A DNA stretch of 64,000 nucleotides from the NCBI GenBank assembly GCA_020072585.1, contig JAIQGL010000010.1, positions 1-64,000 of the forward strand. The letters are read 5' to 3'. Numbering within the stretch: position 1 is the first letter of the stretch; each line of letters begins with the position of its first letter. The DNA is from Terriglobia bacterium. GTDB taxonomy: Bacteria; Acidobacteriota; Terriglobia; Terriglobales; Acidobacteriaceae. A program made the position numbers and the translations under genes. The notes beneath the pieces were generated by a model that had not been told where the DNA came from, did not search any database, and saw only the letters and a list, made by a program, of their open reading frames with translations. This document shows, piece by piece, positions 17,301-24,925 of this stretch.

Positions 17301-17841
17301 CAGTCTCATAAAGACCCTCAGCTAATTGCAAAAGTGCGAGGAATGGGGTGGCTCCGAATTGCCCTGCCAAACCAACAAGAGAGGGTTCTTTATCTTTTTC
17401 CCAAGCATCGAATATCTCCCGTGCAGGACATATCAGTTCCGCTGCAAAGGCGCTAGCTTCTGCTTCCTGCTGAGATTTTGGACTGTATCGTGAGAGCGCA
17501 GGAGCGCCGGTATTCAGAAAAACCGACCCGCGAATAAGATCCCGAGCTGCACCCGTGAACTGGCTATGATGAAGTATGAGATGCCCATATTCATGCGCGA
17601 CGACCTCTAAACGTTCAGCAGGATCCTTATCGAGGTGTCGATCATAGTACAAGCAACCCTCTGCGGGGACGATCTCACCGCGGCTACCCTGGAGAAACCC
17701 GTCTTTATCGACAGGCACCAGGTCGATGCCATATTGGTCGGAAAGCCAGCTTTGCAAGTGTAAAAAAAGATCACTGGAGACGGCAAAGCGCTTTCGCTCT
17801 TCACGCGCTCGCGCTCTCACTTGTGCTAATGGCCTTGTCAT
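14398..17841 (-). CDS. ImmA/IrrE metallopeptidase fused to UvrD-type helicase
   Basis: A 1147-residue fusion. Residues about 60-140 are an ImmA/IrrE zinc-peptidase domain with H83-E84-Y-G-H87 and a downstream EAEASAFAAELICP segment. From about residue 193 a superfamily 1A helicase follows: Walker A GPGTGKT (216-222), LVDEYQD Walker B, GDARQAIYRFRGA and the motif V-like VMTCHASKGLEFPVV. The C-terminus has a four-cysteine CDRCACRTVC cluster like those of RecB/AddB-type iron-sulphur nucleases, but I cannot see a clear PD-(D/E)XK core. It overlaps the upstream gene by ATGA. A defence role is inferred from context. Confidence 0.9.
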   Translation of the reverse strand: MTRPLAQVRARAREERKRFAVSSDLFLHLQSWLSDQYGIDLVPVDKDGFLQGSRGEIVPAEGCLYYDRHLDKDPAERLEVVAHEYGHLILHHSQFTGAARDLIRGSVFLNTGAPALSRYSPKSQQEAEASAFAAELICPAREIFDAWEKDKEPSLVGLAGQFGATPFLALLQLAEGLYETVVGPEALPTAGSDFIINAEQEKAATSCGFPVIVDAGPGTGKTKTLVRRIVYLIREKGVAPEKILALTFSNEAAVELQDRVHRALGADLASRVLISTFHGFGVVLLNTLGHHAGLDVDFSILDEITQEELISELLGTVDCEALLNIKNPNQTAAEATRYINFLTDRLVGPLELRAAINSWSPSPEEQEVKNRSCALLRLLEKYEEAKAQRHQADFADLIRIPHELLAQNQELRQQIRNDFSWVLVDEYQDVSRATALFLRQLCGEHNPPWVVGDARQAIYRFRGAEPENVKKFGEDFAESQCFQLAQNYRSAGEIVAVLNRLAAWFDDPNHSGPISERWKANASTTSLGKTPVSMAIANSDAAERKGVIAAVEEWLAAGIPAQEIAVLARRNVDVRNLAIELKKKGIRAVTSGLLTAEGAGGDISGVLTVVDHLQAVPRLVYSLYGDRISSDVLNAVVEQLLKFDIDSATTPQWVGSVEEQQIAAKIYSIVRELRQLLHSGDGWLVACEFLFFLTPYVKQLLVNKENAESAVQLEEVLSALALAANYRFSHPHVRPRTARLGLAERMRHLATQGTPGLVAPRKQMGAVRVMTCHASKGLEFPVVAVAGQSLPDIPPAKPWLPPALRPRSNDDLLQAESLLFVGISRGQRAAVVSYASSASGRPRSKTRRFPDLLIRLRGSGAIPVIEWPSFVSGDEEIELGRVWGGKAPDEVSTYSLDPRTCRVRTYLEEHLGTRFRGRMRPLYPEFMVRIRRTLRRIVERAVQADRPLTGAEAIQIAQEEWPPDHYSDHAHLSLYRPRTLRWAAQFAESFNPKLFIGAKLKEEVVEWEDLKGCARTIKLQLIGQFQELNGDHLAIALQVGSADEGAAEVKWSELKEYDRLPFVLLQKKHGRVQPWVFFGEGGQLHPFRWSRRKPAETLDAEASNARSIFDQITAGKFDGTANEWSCDRCACRTVCPIWMGAVPKPTT

Positions 17842-18566
17842 TTATTGGAGCTCAACAATCGAATCCAAAAAGAGCGTTGGTCAGGGTCGAAGCCTGAGCG
17901 ATTTAATATTTCGTCAAATGTTTCTGGTTCTTTTTCAAACGGTCGATCACGCGATGCCGCTCTTGAGATCCTTGGCTGATCTGACAGATAAGCAAGAGAT
18001 TCGTGAATGTTTACACCAAAAACTGTTTGTACGCTCGTTGCTATATGTCTTTTCACTGCGATCGGCACCACATTGGGGTGTCGACTCACGAGGACCAAAT
18101 ATTCGGTAGTGACGTTGGGCAAGTGTCTGGCCAACTCTGGAAGAGTTTGCCTTGTCATTTGTCGAAGAAAGGCAATCCAGTTTTTAGCTTTTGGTTGATC
18201 TTCAGATCTACGAGTAACCTCTTGCACCTCAGACGCATAGTTGCGGCCCGGTGATTCTGGAGCTTCACTGTGCCCACCGGTGGAAGTAGCAGATGATTTT
18301 GTAACCAATGTAGCAGGAGTTGCTAATTCTAATCCGAATTTATGCAACCACTGGCTAACTTTCTCCTCTGCATTTGTAAACTCACCAGTAGAATCTCCCG
18401 CTGGTCCAAGGACCAGGTCTTCAAAAAACTCATGTAGTTCTTCAGACCACTCTGGATGTAGCTCGCTGAGTTGATAGACGAGTTTTCTGTCGTGACAATC
18501 TATCCATGCGCGCTCAATCTGAGCGCACAAACCCGCCAAAAGATCGAGATTTTTGTGCTCCGTCAT
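17838..18566 (-). CDS. Unknown protein coupled to the helicase gene
   Basis: A 242-residue protein of unknown family. The N-terminal 80 residues are helical and acidic, residues 90-135 are low-complexity linker, and residues about 140-205 (NWIAFLRQMTRQTLPELARH ... VKRHIATSVQTVFGVNIHES) could be a degenerate helix-turn-helix. XRE-type regulators commonly accompany ImmA/IrrE peptidases and are cleaved by them, so it might be the regulator or substrate of the next gene; this is inference. It is joined to both neighbours by overlaps (TAATG upstream, ATGA downstream). Confidence 0.65.
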   Translation of the reverse strand: MTEHKNLDLLAGLCAQIERAWIDCHDRKLVYQLSELHPEWSEELHEFFEDLVLGPAGDSTGEFTNAEEKVSQWLHKFGLELATPATLVTKSSATSTGGHSEAPESPGRNYASEVQEVTRRSEDQPKAKNWIAFLRQMTRQTLPELARHLPNVTTEYLVLVSRHPNVVPIAVKRHIATSVQTVFGVNIHESLAYLSDQPRISRAASRDRPFEKEPETFDEILNRSGFDPDQRSFWIRLLSSNK

Positions 18567-19462
18567 TACTTTCGCTCCTCTGCGGGCTGTTGCAGCCGAC
18601 CCAATTTGGGTCTAAGCTTTTTGAGTGAAGCTTCCCAATCATCTGATAGCTGAAGATCAGGATCCGACACTAGCGCGGCCGCAAGCTGCGCATCGGCTTG
18701 ACGTAGAGCACGTATGATCTGAAAACGGCTCTTGCCTACAAACAGTGTTGTTAGAGGCGTGTCAGAATCCTCATCTGCTTTCTGTCCTGAAACGTTGGGT
18801 CGGGCATTCTTGAACCATGCTTGACTTGCAACAGCCCTAACAAATTTGTCTTTAATTTCACCAAGTACCCGTTGTGCGACAGCTTCTATCAAAGAGACTT
18901 GGTTTGGAGTCAAGTTGGCGTGCCATAGAGGCGCCTCAGATATTCCAGAGATGGGATCTGAGTCGTCATCCTCTTCATTGACGTCAAACGGTTGCCCGGG
19001 AGGAAAGCGCTCACCTCTGCGACCATACCGTTCTCTCCAAGCATCACTCAACTGCTGACAGGAAAACGCATTCCAAGAATGCTCGGCGAACTTACCGCGG
19101 TCGGTGAGAAGCACTCTCAACATGTGTTGGAACGCGTCTTGGAGAATATCTTCATAGCTATCCCGCTTTGGAAGTCGACTGAGGCGGCGTGCTTTTGCCA
19201 CCATTGGACCGCAATAGTCCCAGGTTCCGTCTGCATGCCGCTTTAAAAGTCGATCCAGTGTTGCCCTGCTTGCTTGACTTGCAGGTGGTAACTGGCGGAA
19301 AGCCCGAACCAACACCTCGGGCGGCAGGGACGCACTTGGCGCAGAACGAATGTAAGCAAGGTATTCCTCCGAGTTCAAGGGAGGAAGTGCTTGGAAGACA
19401 TCATTAATGCTGCGCTGTACCTGGCCCGGACCAAAGCGTTTTCTTCCGTTCTCCTTTTTCAT
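18566..19462 (-). CDS. Sigma-factor-like protein
   Basis: A 298-residue protein, first of a three-gene coupled operon. Residues about 95-150 (SYEDILQDAFQHMLRVLLTD ... FSCQQLSDAWRERYGRRG) resemble sigma-70 region 2, including the acidic DILQDAF and the basic end; the last 60 residues (SRFQIIRALRQADAQLAAAL) could be a region 4-like helix pair. The match is partial and no -10 recognition helix can be identified with confidence. It may be a diverged sigma factor or a protein that only shares the fold. An AGGGGA ribosome site precedes the ATG. Confidence 0.5.
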   Translation of the reverse strand: MKKENGRKRFGPGQVQRSINDVFQALPPLNSEEYLAYIRSAPSASLPPEVLVRAFRQLPPASQASRATLDRLLKRHADGTWDYCGPMVAKARRLSRLPKRDSYEDILQDAFQHMLRVLLTDRGKFAEHSWNAFSCQQLSDAWRERYGRRGERFPPGQPFDVNEEDDDSDPISGISEAPLWHANLTPNQVSLIEAVAQRVLGEIKDKFVRAVASQAWFKNARPNVSGQKADEDSDTPLTTLFVGKSRFQIIRALRQADAQLAAALVSDPDLQLSDDWEASLKKLRPKLGRLQQPAEERK

Positions 19463-19792
19463 TTTCCCCTATCTACTCACACCATATTGAGGATAACGGA
19501 CATTTCAATCACAAATGTGTGCGAGAGAATAACGCTTGCAAGTCCTTTATGTACAGCAGCTTACGCTCATTTGGCCGAAAAAGACACAGTATTCGCTGAG
19601 TCACCTGCAGAATATGGGATACGCTCCGCGAATGAATTTATAGCGCTCCTGACGGCATCGTTTGTTTTTCCGAAGGGCTGTCTTGGTGTGCCATAAAGAA
19701 CGCCTTATCAGCGCGGCCAGAATCCTCTGTTTAAGCTCACCGTCCATGAGAGCGGCATGCATACCACAATTGTGAAATTTGCAATGTCTTTA
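19463..19792. other. Intergenic region upstream of the helicase operon
   Basis: A 330-bp gap that should contain the promoter of the minus-strand operon starting at 19462 and the end of the methyltransferase transcript. I see no strong hairpin with a T-run and no RNA gene. A plus-strand frame at 19391-19696 overlaps the sigma-like gene and looks spurious. Confidence 0.5.
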
Positions 19793-21691
19793 TCAAAAGA
19801 CTCGCAGCCCAGAAAATTTGCGAATCGAATTACGGCGGTTGTCAGAAATATTGTAGAGATTAAAGACTAAATCTTCTATTTCATTGCGACATTCCAGGAA
19901 TGTCTTGAATCTCACGCCAATAGTTTTTAAAAAAGCATCCTGCTCATTACTAACAGTACATAAAGGCATGACTCTATGAAATTCTGCCCGCATCAGACGG
20001 CACTGCTTGGATAAATCCGAGATATATTTCCAGTACTTGGAATCGAATGGCACCGGGAGTTGCCGAAGGAAAGTTAATTTGATTGAGCGGCTTACATCCC
20101 GAATTTTATACCACGCATTCGCTAAATGAGAATTCAGTAGTGCAGTAAAAAAATCACAATCATTTTCGTCTTGAGGAAAATACATCATTGCTGTACTGAC
20201 GGCACACGTTCCTGGCGCCGCTTTTGCCGCCACTAAGCGTTCTTTGTGGGTCATATATCGCATTTCCTGAATAACTACTTTATTGCGACTTATCCAAGAC
20301 AGGTCTGGCGGCCGATCAAAACGGGCGATGCCTGCTGAGTATTCTGCAGCCTCCCGAAGACAGGCGTGGAAGGCGCGTATATGACGCGCGTGTATTCCTT
20401 TGAAACTGCAGGGAGGGAGGCCTTTTTTTACATGGCCCAAATGCGCTCCTCCGATCAGGGATCCCCAATGATTTAAGCTTTGTCCGGCCAGTTCTCTGGT
20501 AAGAAATGAAATGGTGGTGTTTGCCCGCGGATGAAAAATACATTGCGGCAACTGTTTCCAGAGACGTCCGCCGTCGAGCAGGTATGAAGTGCGGGGCCGC
20601 ATGCTGCCGCCAAGCGGTGTGGAGTGATAACTTATACGGGTTAAAGCAGTATAGCGGGCCCTTTTTAAGCGTTTCCTTGCAAGAAAGGAAACTGGGATGA
20701 CACACGATAATTCAATAAAGCTGCTTTGAGGATACAGAGTAACATTCAAGATGTCATAATTTTCCAGCAGCAACCGCCTGACATTGGCAGCGGCGCCACC
20801 ATTAAAAAGAAAGGTGCTTGGTAATACAAAACTAAGATATCCGCCAGGAGCAATGAGCGAATGTGCACGAGCTATGAAAGCAAGATAAATATCGTACCGT
20901 GCCATGTTCAACCAGTGCGCGAATTGCTGTTGAAGAAGTCGAGCGTGGTTCCCGACAATCTGCTTCCACGGAGGGTTTCCCACAACAATCGAGAACTGCT
21001 TTGGCCAGAAGCAAGGAAGCTCATCAATAAGACTGTCACGACATGTTGTATTGAGCTTGAATTGCCCTGTTTCATCTTCATTGCCTGCGAAATTCACGAT
21101 CCGCTTGGCAATGGATAAAGCAACGGGGTCTCGATCAACGGCATAAAAATCGATGGGGAGCGAACCGTTAGCCCGATGCTGAAAAGTGACCGGGAATTGT
21201 CCCGCCTCGACAGAGAGGTCGAGAATTGTAGCCGACTTGGCCCTGTCTTTCGCCAGAGCCTGCAGAACCTCAGCGGTCATGGCATTGGAAATGAATTCAG
21301 GTGTTCCGTAAGTGCCGCATTTTTGGCCCCTGCTGCGCGACTCGTCCATACGAAAGCGAATTTGGTTCCGTCGTCTTCCCGGCTGGACAGCGAGCCCTAG
21401 CGTTCTCTCCACAAAATGAAGAGTGGCCATGGCCAACCCCATGCGCCGACTGCCCAACTCGCCATCGGCTGCGCCTACCAGCACCTCCATAATTTGTCTG
21501 TCCAGGGGATTCAGACGATCTGATTTGCCCTGGAGAAACTCCGAACTCAGCTTCAAACAAAATTCGGTAAGTTTGACCGCCGGAGAATCTCCCAATTTGC
21601 CGGAGGGCAAAGATGACAATGCAAGCAATGCCCGATGGGCGAGAGGAAGGTGTTTGTATGTGAATCGGGTTGACAGCGATCCGGCGTCCAT
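19793..21691 (-). CDS. N6-adenine DNA methyltransferase, Eco57I-like
   Basis: A 632-residue class I methyltransferase. The NPPW catalytic motif (VVGNPPWKQIV, about residue 240) marks an N6-adenine enzyme. ATILDLSVEAGQFPVTF (about residue 155) stands for motif I and is divergent from the usual D-x-G-x-G. GTYGTPEFISNAM is the type IIG/Eco57I pre-motif. No nuclease domain or neighbouring restriction gene is visible, so it may be an orphan, or the methylating part of a larger defence system. Its start lies only 18 bp from the divergent phosphoesterase start. Confidence 0.85.
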   Translation of the reverse strand: MDAGSLSTRFTYKHLPLAHRALLALSSLPSGKLGDSPAVKLTEFCLKLSSEFLQGKSDRLNPLDRQIMEVLVGAADGELGSRRMGLAMATLHFVERTLGLAVQPGRRRNQIRFRMDESRSRGQKCGTYGTPEFISNAMTAEVLQALAKDRAKSATILDLSVEAGQFPVTFQHRANGSLPIDFYAVDRDPVALSIAKRIVNFAGNEDETGQFKLNTTCRDSLIDELPCFWPKQFSIVVGNPPWKQIVGNHARLLQQQFAHWLNMARYDIYLAFIARAHSLIAPGGYLSFVLPSTFLFNGGAAANVRRLLLENYDILNVTLYPQSSFIELSCVIPVSFLARKRLKRARYTALTRISYHSTPLGGSMRPRTSYLLDGGRLWKQLPQCIFHPRANTTISFLTRELAGQSLNHWGSLIGGAHLGHVKKGLPPCSFKGIHARHIRAFHACLREAAEYSAGIARFDRPPDLSWISRNKVVIQEMRYMTHKERLVAAKAAPGTCAVSTAMMYFPQDENDCDFFTALLNSHLANAWYKIRDVSRSIKLTFLRQLPVPFDSKYWKYISDLSKQCRLMRAEFHRVMPLCTVSNEQDAFLKTIGVRFKTFLECRNEIEDLVFNLYNISDNRRNSIRKFSGLRVF

Positions 21692-21709
21692 CCAATAATC
21701 TATCCCTTT

Positions 21710-23566
21710 ATGTCGCGTTGTCCACTTCCGCTCTTATGTATCACATCGTTCTCGCTGCTCGCCATACTTGTTTCAGGCGCAAGTGCTCAATCGGTCACCT
21801 TTATCCAGATCACCGATCCTCACATCTTTGACAGCAATGCGCATAATACGGCCATGGGCGGTTATACCGCGCAATTGGATAACGAGAGCAGCCTCGGTTG
21901 GGCCATTCTTTCCATCAATAAATTAGTAGCTTCGGGAAAGCAGCATATCGATTTTGTTATTTTTACCGGGGATTTCGGCCTGGAGAAAACCGATTGCGGC
22001 GGTAATATCGTTCCCAAGAAACCTGGACCCATAGCCTGTTCGGACGCGGTAGCCACAGCAACCAGTTATTTTCGCGCAGCATTGGTTAAAAAAATACTAA
22101 TCATACCGGGTAACAACGATGTTCCAGAGGAAGACCCGGGCAAACTGGCCGCGTATTATGCATTTGTTCAAGGGGTATCCGCCCAGCTCAAATCCCTCAA
22201 GGTTCCTTCCGGGGAGTCTCCACCGGATCTGGTTGATTTACGCAAGCAGAACGAGTTGGCCAATGGTATTTGCATTCTTGGCCTGGATTCTTCCACATTC
22301 AAGAACACAGGCGCCACGCCCGGGGACCGTTCAGCAAAAAATCGGGTTGAGCAGGAACGGCTATTGCAGGATTTACGCAAGCGTCTCGAGGATTGTCATC
22401 CCGGCATCATCATCACGCATGTTCCCAATCTGGAAGATCCTTTCCGTGAGAACGGAATCGTCAAGAGAGCCTGGAACCTGGATCCTTCGCCGGCCAAAAT
22501 GTGGCAGGATGTGATCAAGAATCCGGAGGTGCTGGCTGTTTTTGCCGGGCACTTCCATGATCCGCGCCGCAACATCTATATGCACGACTACAGCTGGGCC
22601 TCGCAGCCGCCCGGACGGGTGGAAGGTGAAAAAACCTGGATCGCCCCGCCTCTGGCAGTCAAATTTCAATCTACAGCCAAGCCGCAGGCGCGCGGCCTAC
22701 TGGTTGCAACCGTGACCGCGGCTGGAACGGTAACCGCTGAACCCTTGTGGTTTGCATTTGCCGATGCCGGCGGTTCGGCGGACAAAGCCGACAAACTCGC
22801 CGAAGCGCGCGCTTACGAGCAAAATGAGGAATATGAGAAGGCCGCCAAGGCGTATGAGCAGGGCCTTTCTTCAAAAGATGATTGGGTGCGAACACAATCG
22901 GAAGCAGGCTTTCAAAGAACAGTCAAACTGGGCCGACAGCATGACTGGAAAGAAACGCTCCTTGGGAAACTCCTCCTGCGTTGGGGATGGCACATTTTAT
23001 CCCTCTTGGCACTAGTTTTGGTTCTGTTTGTGCTGCTGAATCTATTGTCAAGAGTTATTCTCTTGCGCATTCGGAGTTGGAGGATACAGCGTTGGGAGAT
23101 AGGACAGTTGCTGTATGGCTTGATAGGCAGACGGACAATCATGCTCATTCCCGCTAAAAAGGGACATGAGAATGCTCCAGTCGATGAGTTCAATGTCCAA
23201 CTCCTTCTGGCAATGGAGGATATTCAGACCACTCTGCAGCCACTGCGCCGCAAGCGCCTAGTAAGAATTGGTGATTCCATCATCGCTGCTCCAGCAGCGG
23301 GAACCAATTTGCCGGACTTGAAAATAAAAGGCGTGGAACTGAAAGCGCTTTTGGCATGGCTAAAATGGGGATATGATTTTTTGCGAATTCGTATCGAAAT
23401 CCAAGTGTGGGGGTCGAATGCCAAGGCCCAAGTCGTTGCTGTTCAAAGATTTGCCTGGATTGAGGAAAATTATTGGATTGCACCTCTTCCTGGAACGGAT
23501 GCGGATATCGAGGAAGCTGCGAAACAACTGGCTTATGATATTCTAGGGCAGGAGAATATAAGGTGA
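21710..23566 (+). CDS. Secreted/membrane-anchored metallophosphoesterase
   Basis: A 618-residue protein. A signal peptide (residues 1-26, cleavage near SGASAQ) precedes a calcineurin-type phosphoesterase with all metal motifs: ITDPH (D36, H38), FTGDFG, PGNNDVP, THVP and AGHFHDP. A TPR-like segment lies at about 363-390 and a transmembrane helix at about 424-447 (WGWHILSLLALVLVLFVLLN). A C-terminal domain of about 170 residues follows, predicted cytoplasmic. The enzyme domain is thus placed outside the membrane. It overlaps the TPR gene downstream (GTGA), so the two act together. Confidence 0.85.
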   Translation: MSRCPLPLLCITSFSLLAILVSGASAQSVTFIQITDPHIFDSNAHNTAMGGYTAQLDNESSLGWAILSINKLVASGKQHIDFVIFTGDFGLEKTDCGGNIVPKKPGPIACSDAVATATSYFRAALVKKILIIPGNNDVPEEDPGKLAAYYAFVQGVSAQLKSLKVPSGESPPDLVDLRKQNELANGICILGLDSSTFKNTGATPGDRSAKNRVEQERLLQDLRKRLEDCHPGIIITHVPNLEDPFRENGIVKRAWNLDPSPAKMWQDVIKNPEVLAVFAGHFHDPRRNIYMHDYSWASQPPGRVEGEKTWIAPPLAVKFQSTAKPQARGLLVATVTAAGTVTAEPLWFAFADAGGSADKADKLAEARAYEQNEEYEKAAKAYEQGLSSKDDWVRTQSEAGFQRTVKLGRQHDWKETLLGKLLLRWGWHILSLLALVLVLFVLLNLLSRVILLRIRSWRIQRWEIGQLLYGLIGRRTIMLIPAKKGHENAPVDEFNVQLLLAMEDIQTTLQPLRRKRLVRIGDSIIAAPAAGTNLPDLKIKGVELKALLAWLKWGYDFLRIRIEIQVWGSNAKAQVVAVQRFAWIEENYWIAPLPGTDADIEEAAKQLAYDILGQENIR

Positions 23567-24708
23567 ATTCGAATTTCGTGCCGCCACATCTTGAGTCCCA
23601 TGCAATTCAGGGCGACTTCAAGTTTACTGACACGCGCAGCTTCCGGCTATTCGTGGAAGGCATAAAAGGTTTGCAGGCGTATGAGCATTCCGCGCAGCGG
23701 CAGGGCTTGGAAAAAGCAGAAGCCAGACTGACTGAGTGTGTCTCCGAGTACCCGTTTGACGTTCTGCCTCAATTCTACCTGGGGGTCGTAAAGATTTTTC
23801 AAGGCTATCGTGGAACGATGGATGCCATTCGTATTTTCGAGAACATTTCCGCTGATGTTCCCCAGCTGCGTATAGAAGCAAAGTACAATGCCGCGCAAGC
23901 CTGTATCGAGCAGTACACTGCTGAGTCCTTTAACGCGGCGCGAGATTATCTCAGCCAGTGCATTCAAGAAATAGCTGGTTCCACTAAACCAGCCGATGTG
24001 CGGCTGCGTCTCCAGGCTGAAGTATTGATCCTGTATCTGGACATCCATGACCAGCTCTGGAGAAAGCGGAAAGACTCAGTGGCTACTCTGCAGCTCGAAA
24101 TTAGTGAGACCGCCCCACAGCTGAGTCAACGGCTTGATGAATTCCTGAAAGAGTTCGATAAATTCACCAGGATTCCGCAACCGGCACGAGCCGACATCCT
24201 GGCGGACTACTGGAATGATCGAGGCATATTGCAGGAATTTCAGGCCTGGACCGCTCTCGATCCAAAGAAGAAAAAAGAACTGGCACAAACGGCGATTCAG
24301 TCCTATGTAGAATCGCTCAAGTGGAAGCTCAACTGGATTCCGCCCAAAAGCAATTTAGCGCGTATTCACGTCGAGTTATTGCAGGAATATGATCGGGGTC
24401 TCAAGTATTGCGATGAAGTGCAGCAAGTCCGGCCGGATGATAACTACTGTGAATATATAAGAGGCCAAGCGTGGGAAGGCAAGAAGGATATTGCTAAGGC
24501 GATTTTTCACTATGAAAAAGCCCCTTACATCCCTGAAGCCAAAAAACGGTTGGCGGCGCTTTATGAAGAGAGTGGACGTAAGGATGATGCGATTCGTGCG
24601 TGGCAGCAGGTCCTGGCAAAGCATCCTGACGACATAGAAGCGCTTGGGGCGCAGGCGCGGCTCAAGTTTCCCACTACTCCCGCATCAGACGCGCCACCGA
24701 TAAAGTGA
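23563..24708 (+). CDS. TPR-repeat protein coupled to phosphoesterase
   Basis: A 381-residue tetratricopeptide-type helical protein, starting at a GTG inside the upstream stop (GTGA) with GGAG 8 bases before it. TPR-like helices occur near residues 25-120 and 245-365 (LKYCDEVQQVRPDDNYCEYI, then KKRLAALYEESGRKDDAIRA, which is a typical TPR). No signal peptide or membrane segment, so it is cytoplasmic and could bind the cytoplasmic C-terminal domain of the phosphoesterase. Specific function unknown. Confidence 0.8.
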   Translation: MNSNFVPPHLESHAIQGDFKFTDTRSFRLFVEGIKGLQAYEHSAQRQGLEKAEARLTECVSEYPFDVLPQFYLGVVKIFQGYRGTMDAIRIFENISADVPQLRIEAKYNAAQACIEQYTAESFNAARDYLSQCIQEIAGSTKPADVRLRLQAEVLILYLDIHDQLWRKRKDSVATLQLEISETAPQLSQRLDEFLKEFDKFTRIPQPARADILADYWNDRGILQEFQAWTALDPKKKKELAQTAIQSYVESLKWKLNWIPPKSNLARIHVELLQEYDRGLKYCDEVQQVRPDDNYCEYIRGQAWEGKKDIAKAIFHYEKAPYIPEAKKRLAALYEESGRKDDAIRAWQQVLAKHPDDIEALGAQARLKFPTTPASDAPPIK

Positions 24709-24925
24709 TTCTGACTTTTCCGTACAGCGCCTTCTGGTAAGCGTGATTGGCGGCGATGAAGGTCTTGGCATACTGCTCAAGATTTTCGTAATCCACCGGT
24801 TGGCCCTTGTATTCGGTTCGGTGGTAATAGGCCAGCTTCGCATTCGCGAAGTCCAGCTCCGTGCTATCCATGGCGTCTTTCAGCTTCTGCAATTCCTCAG
24901 GAGTTGGTGGAGCCTTCTTGGCCAT
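24674..24925 (-). CDS. Small helical protein overlapping the asparagine-synthetase-like gene
   Basis: An 83-residue protein starting inside the last 46 bp of the upstream gene, with GAGGA 6 bases before its ATG. It reads as a helical bundle (TPEELQKLKDAMDSTELDFA; YENLEQYAKTFIAANHAYQK). Its 3' end overlaps the convergent TPR gene by 35 bp. Family not recognised. The coupling to the synthetase and GNAT genes suggests an accessory or substrate-binding role; it does not look like a lasso-peptide leader-binding domain. Confidence 0.65.
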   Translation of the reverse strand: MAKKAPPTPEELQKLKDAMDSTELDFANAKLAYYHRTEYKGQPVDYENLEQYAKTFIAANHAYQKALYGKVRITLSVARLMRE

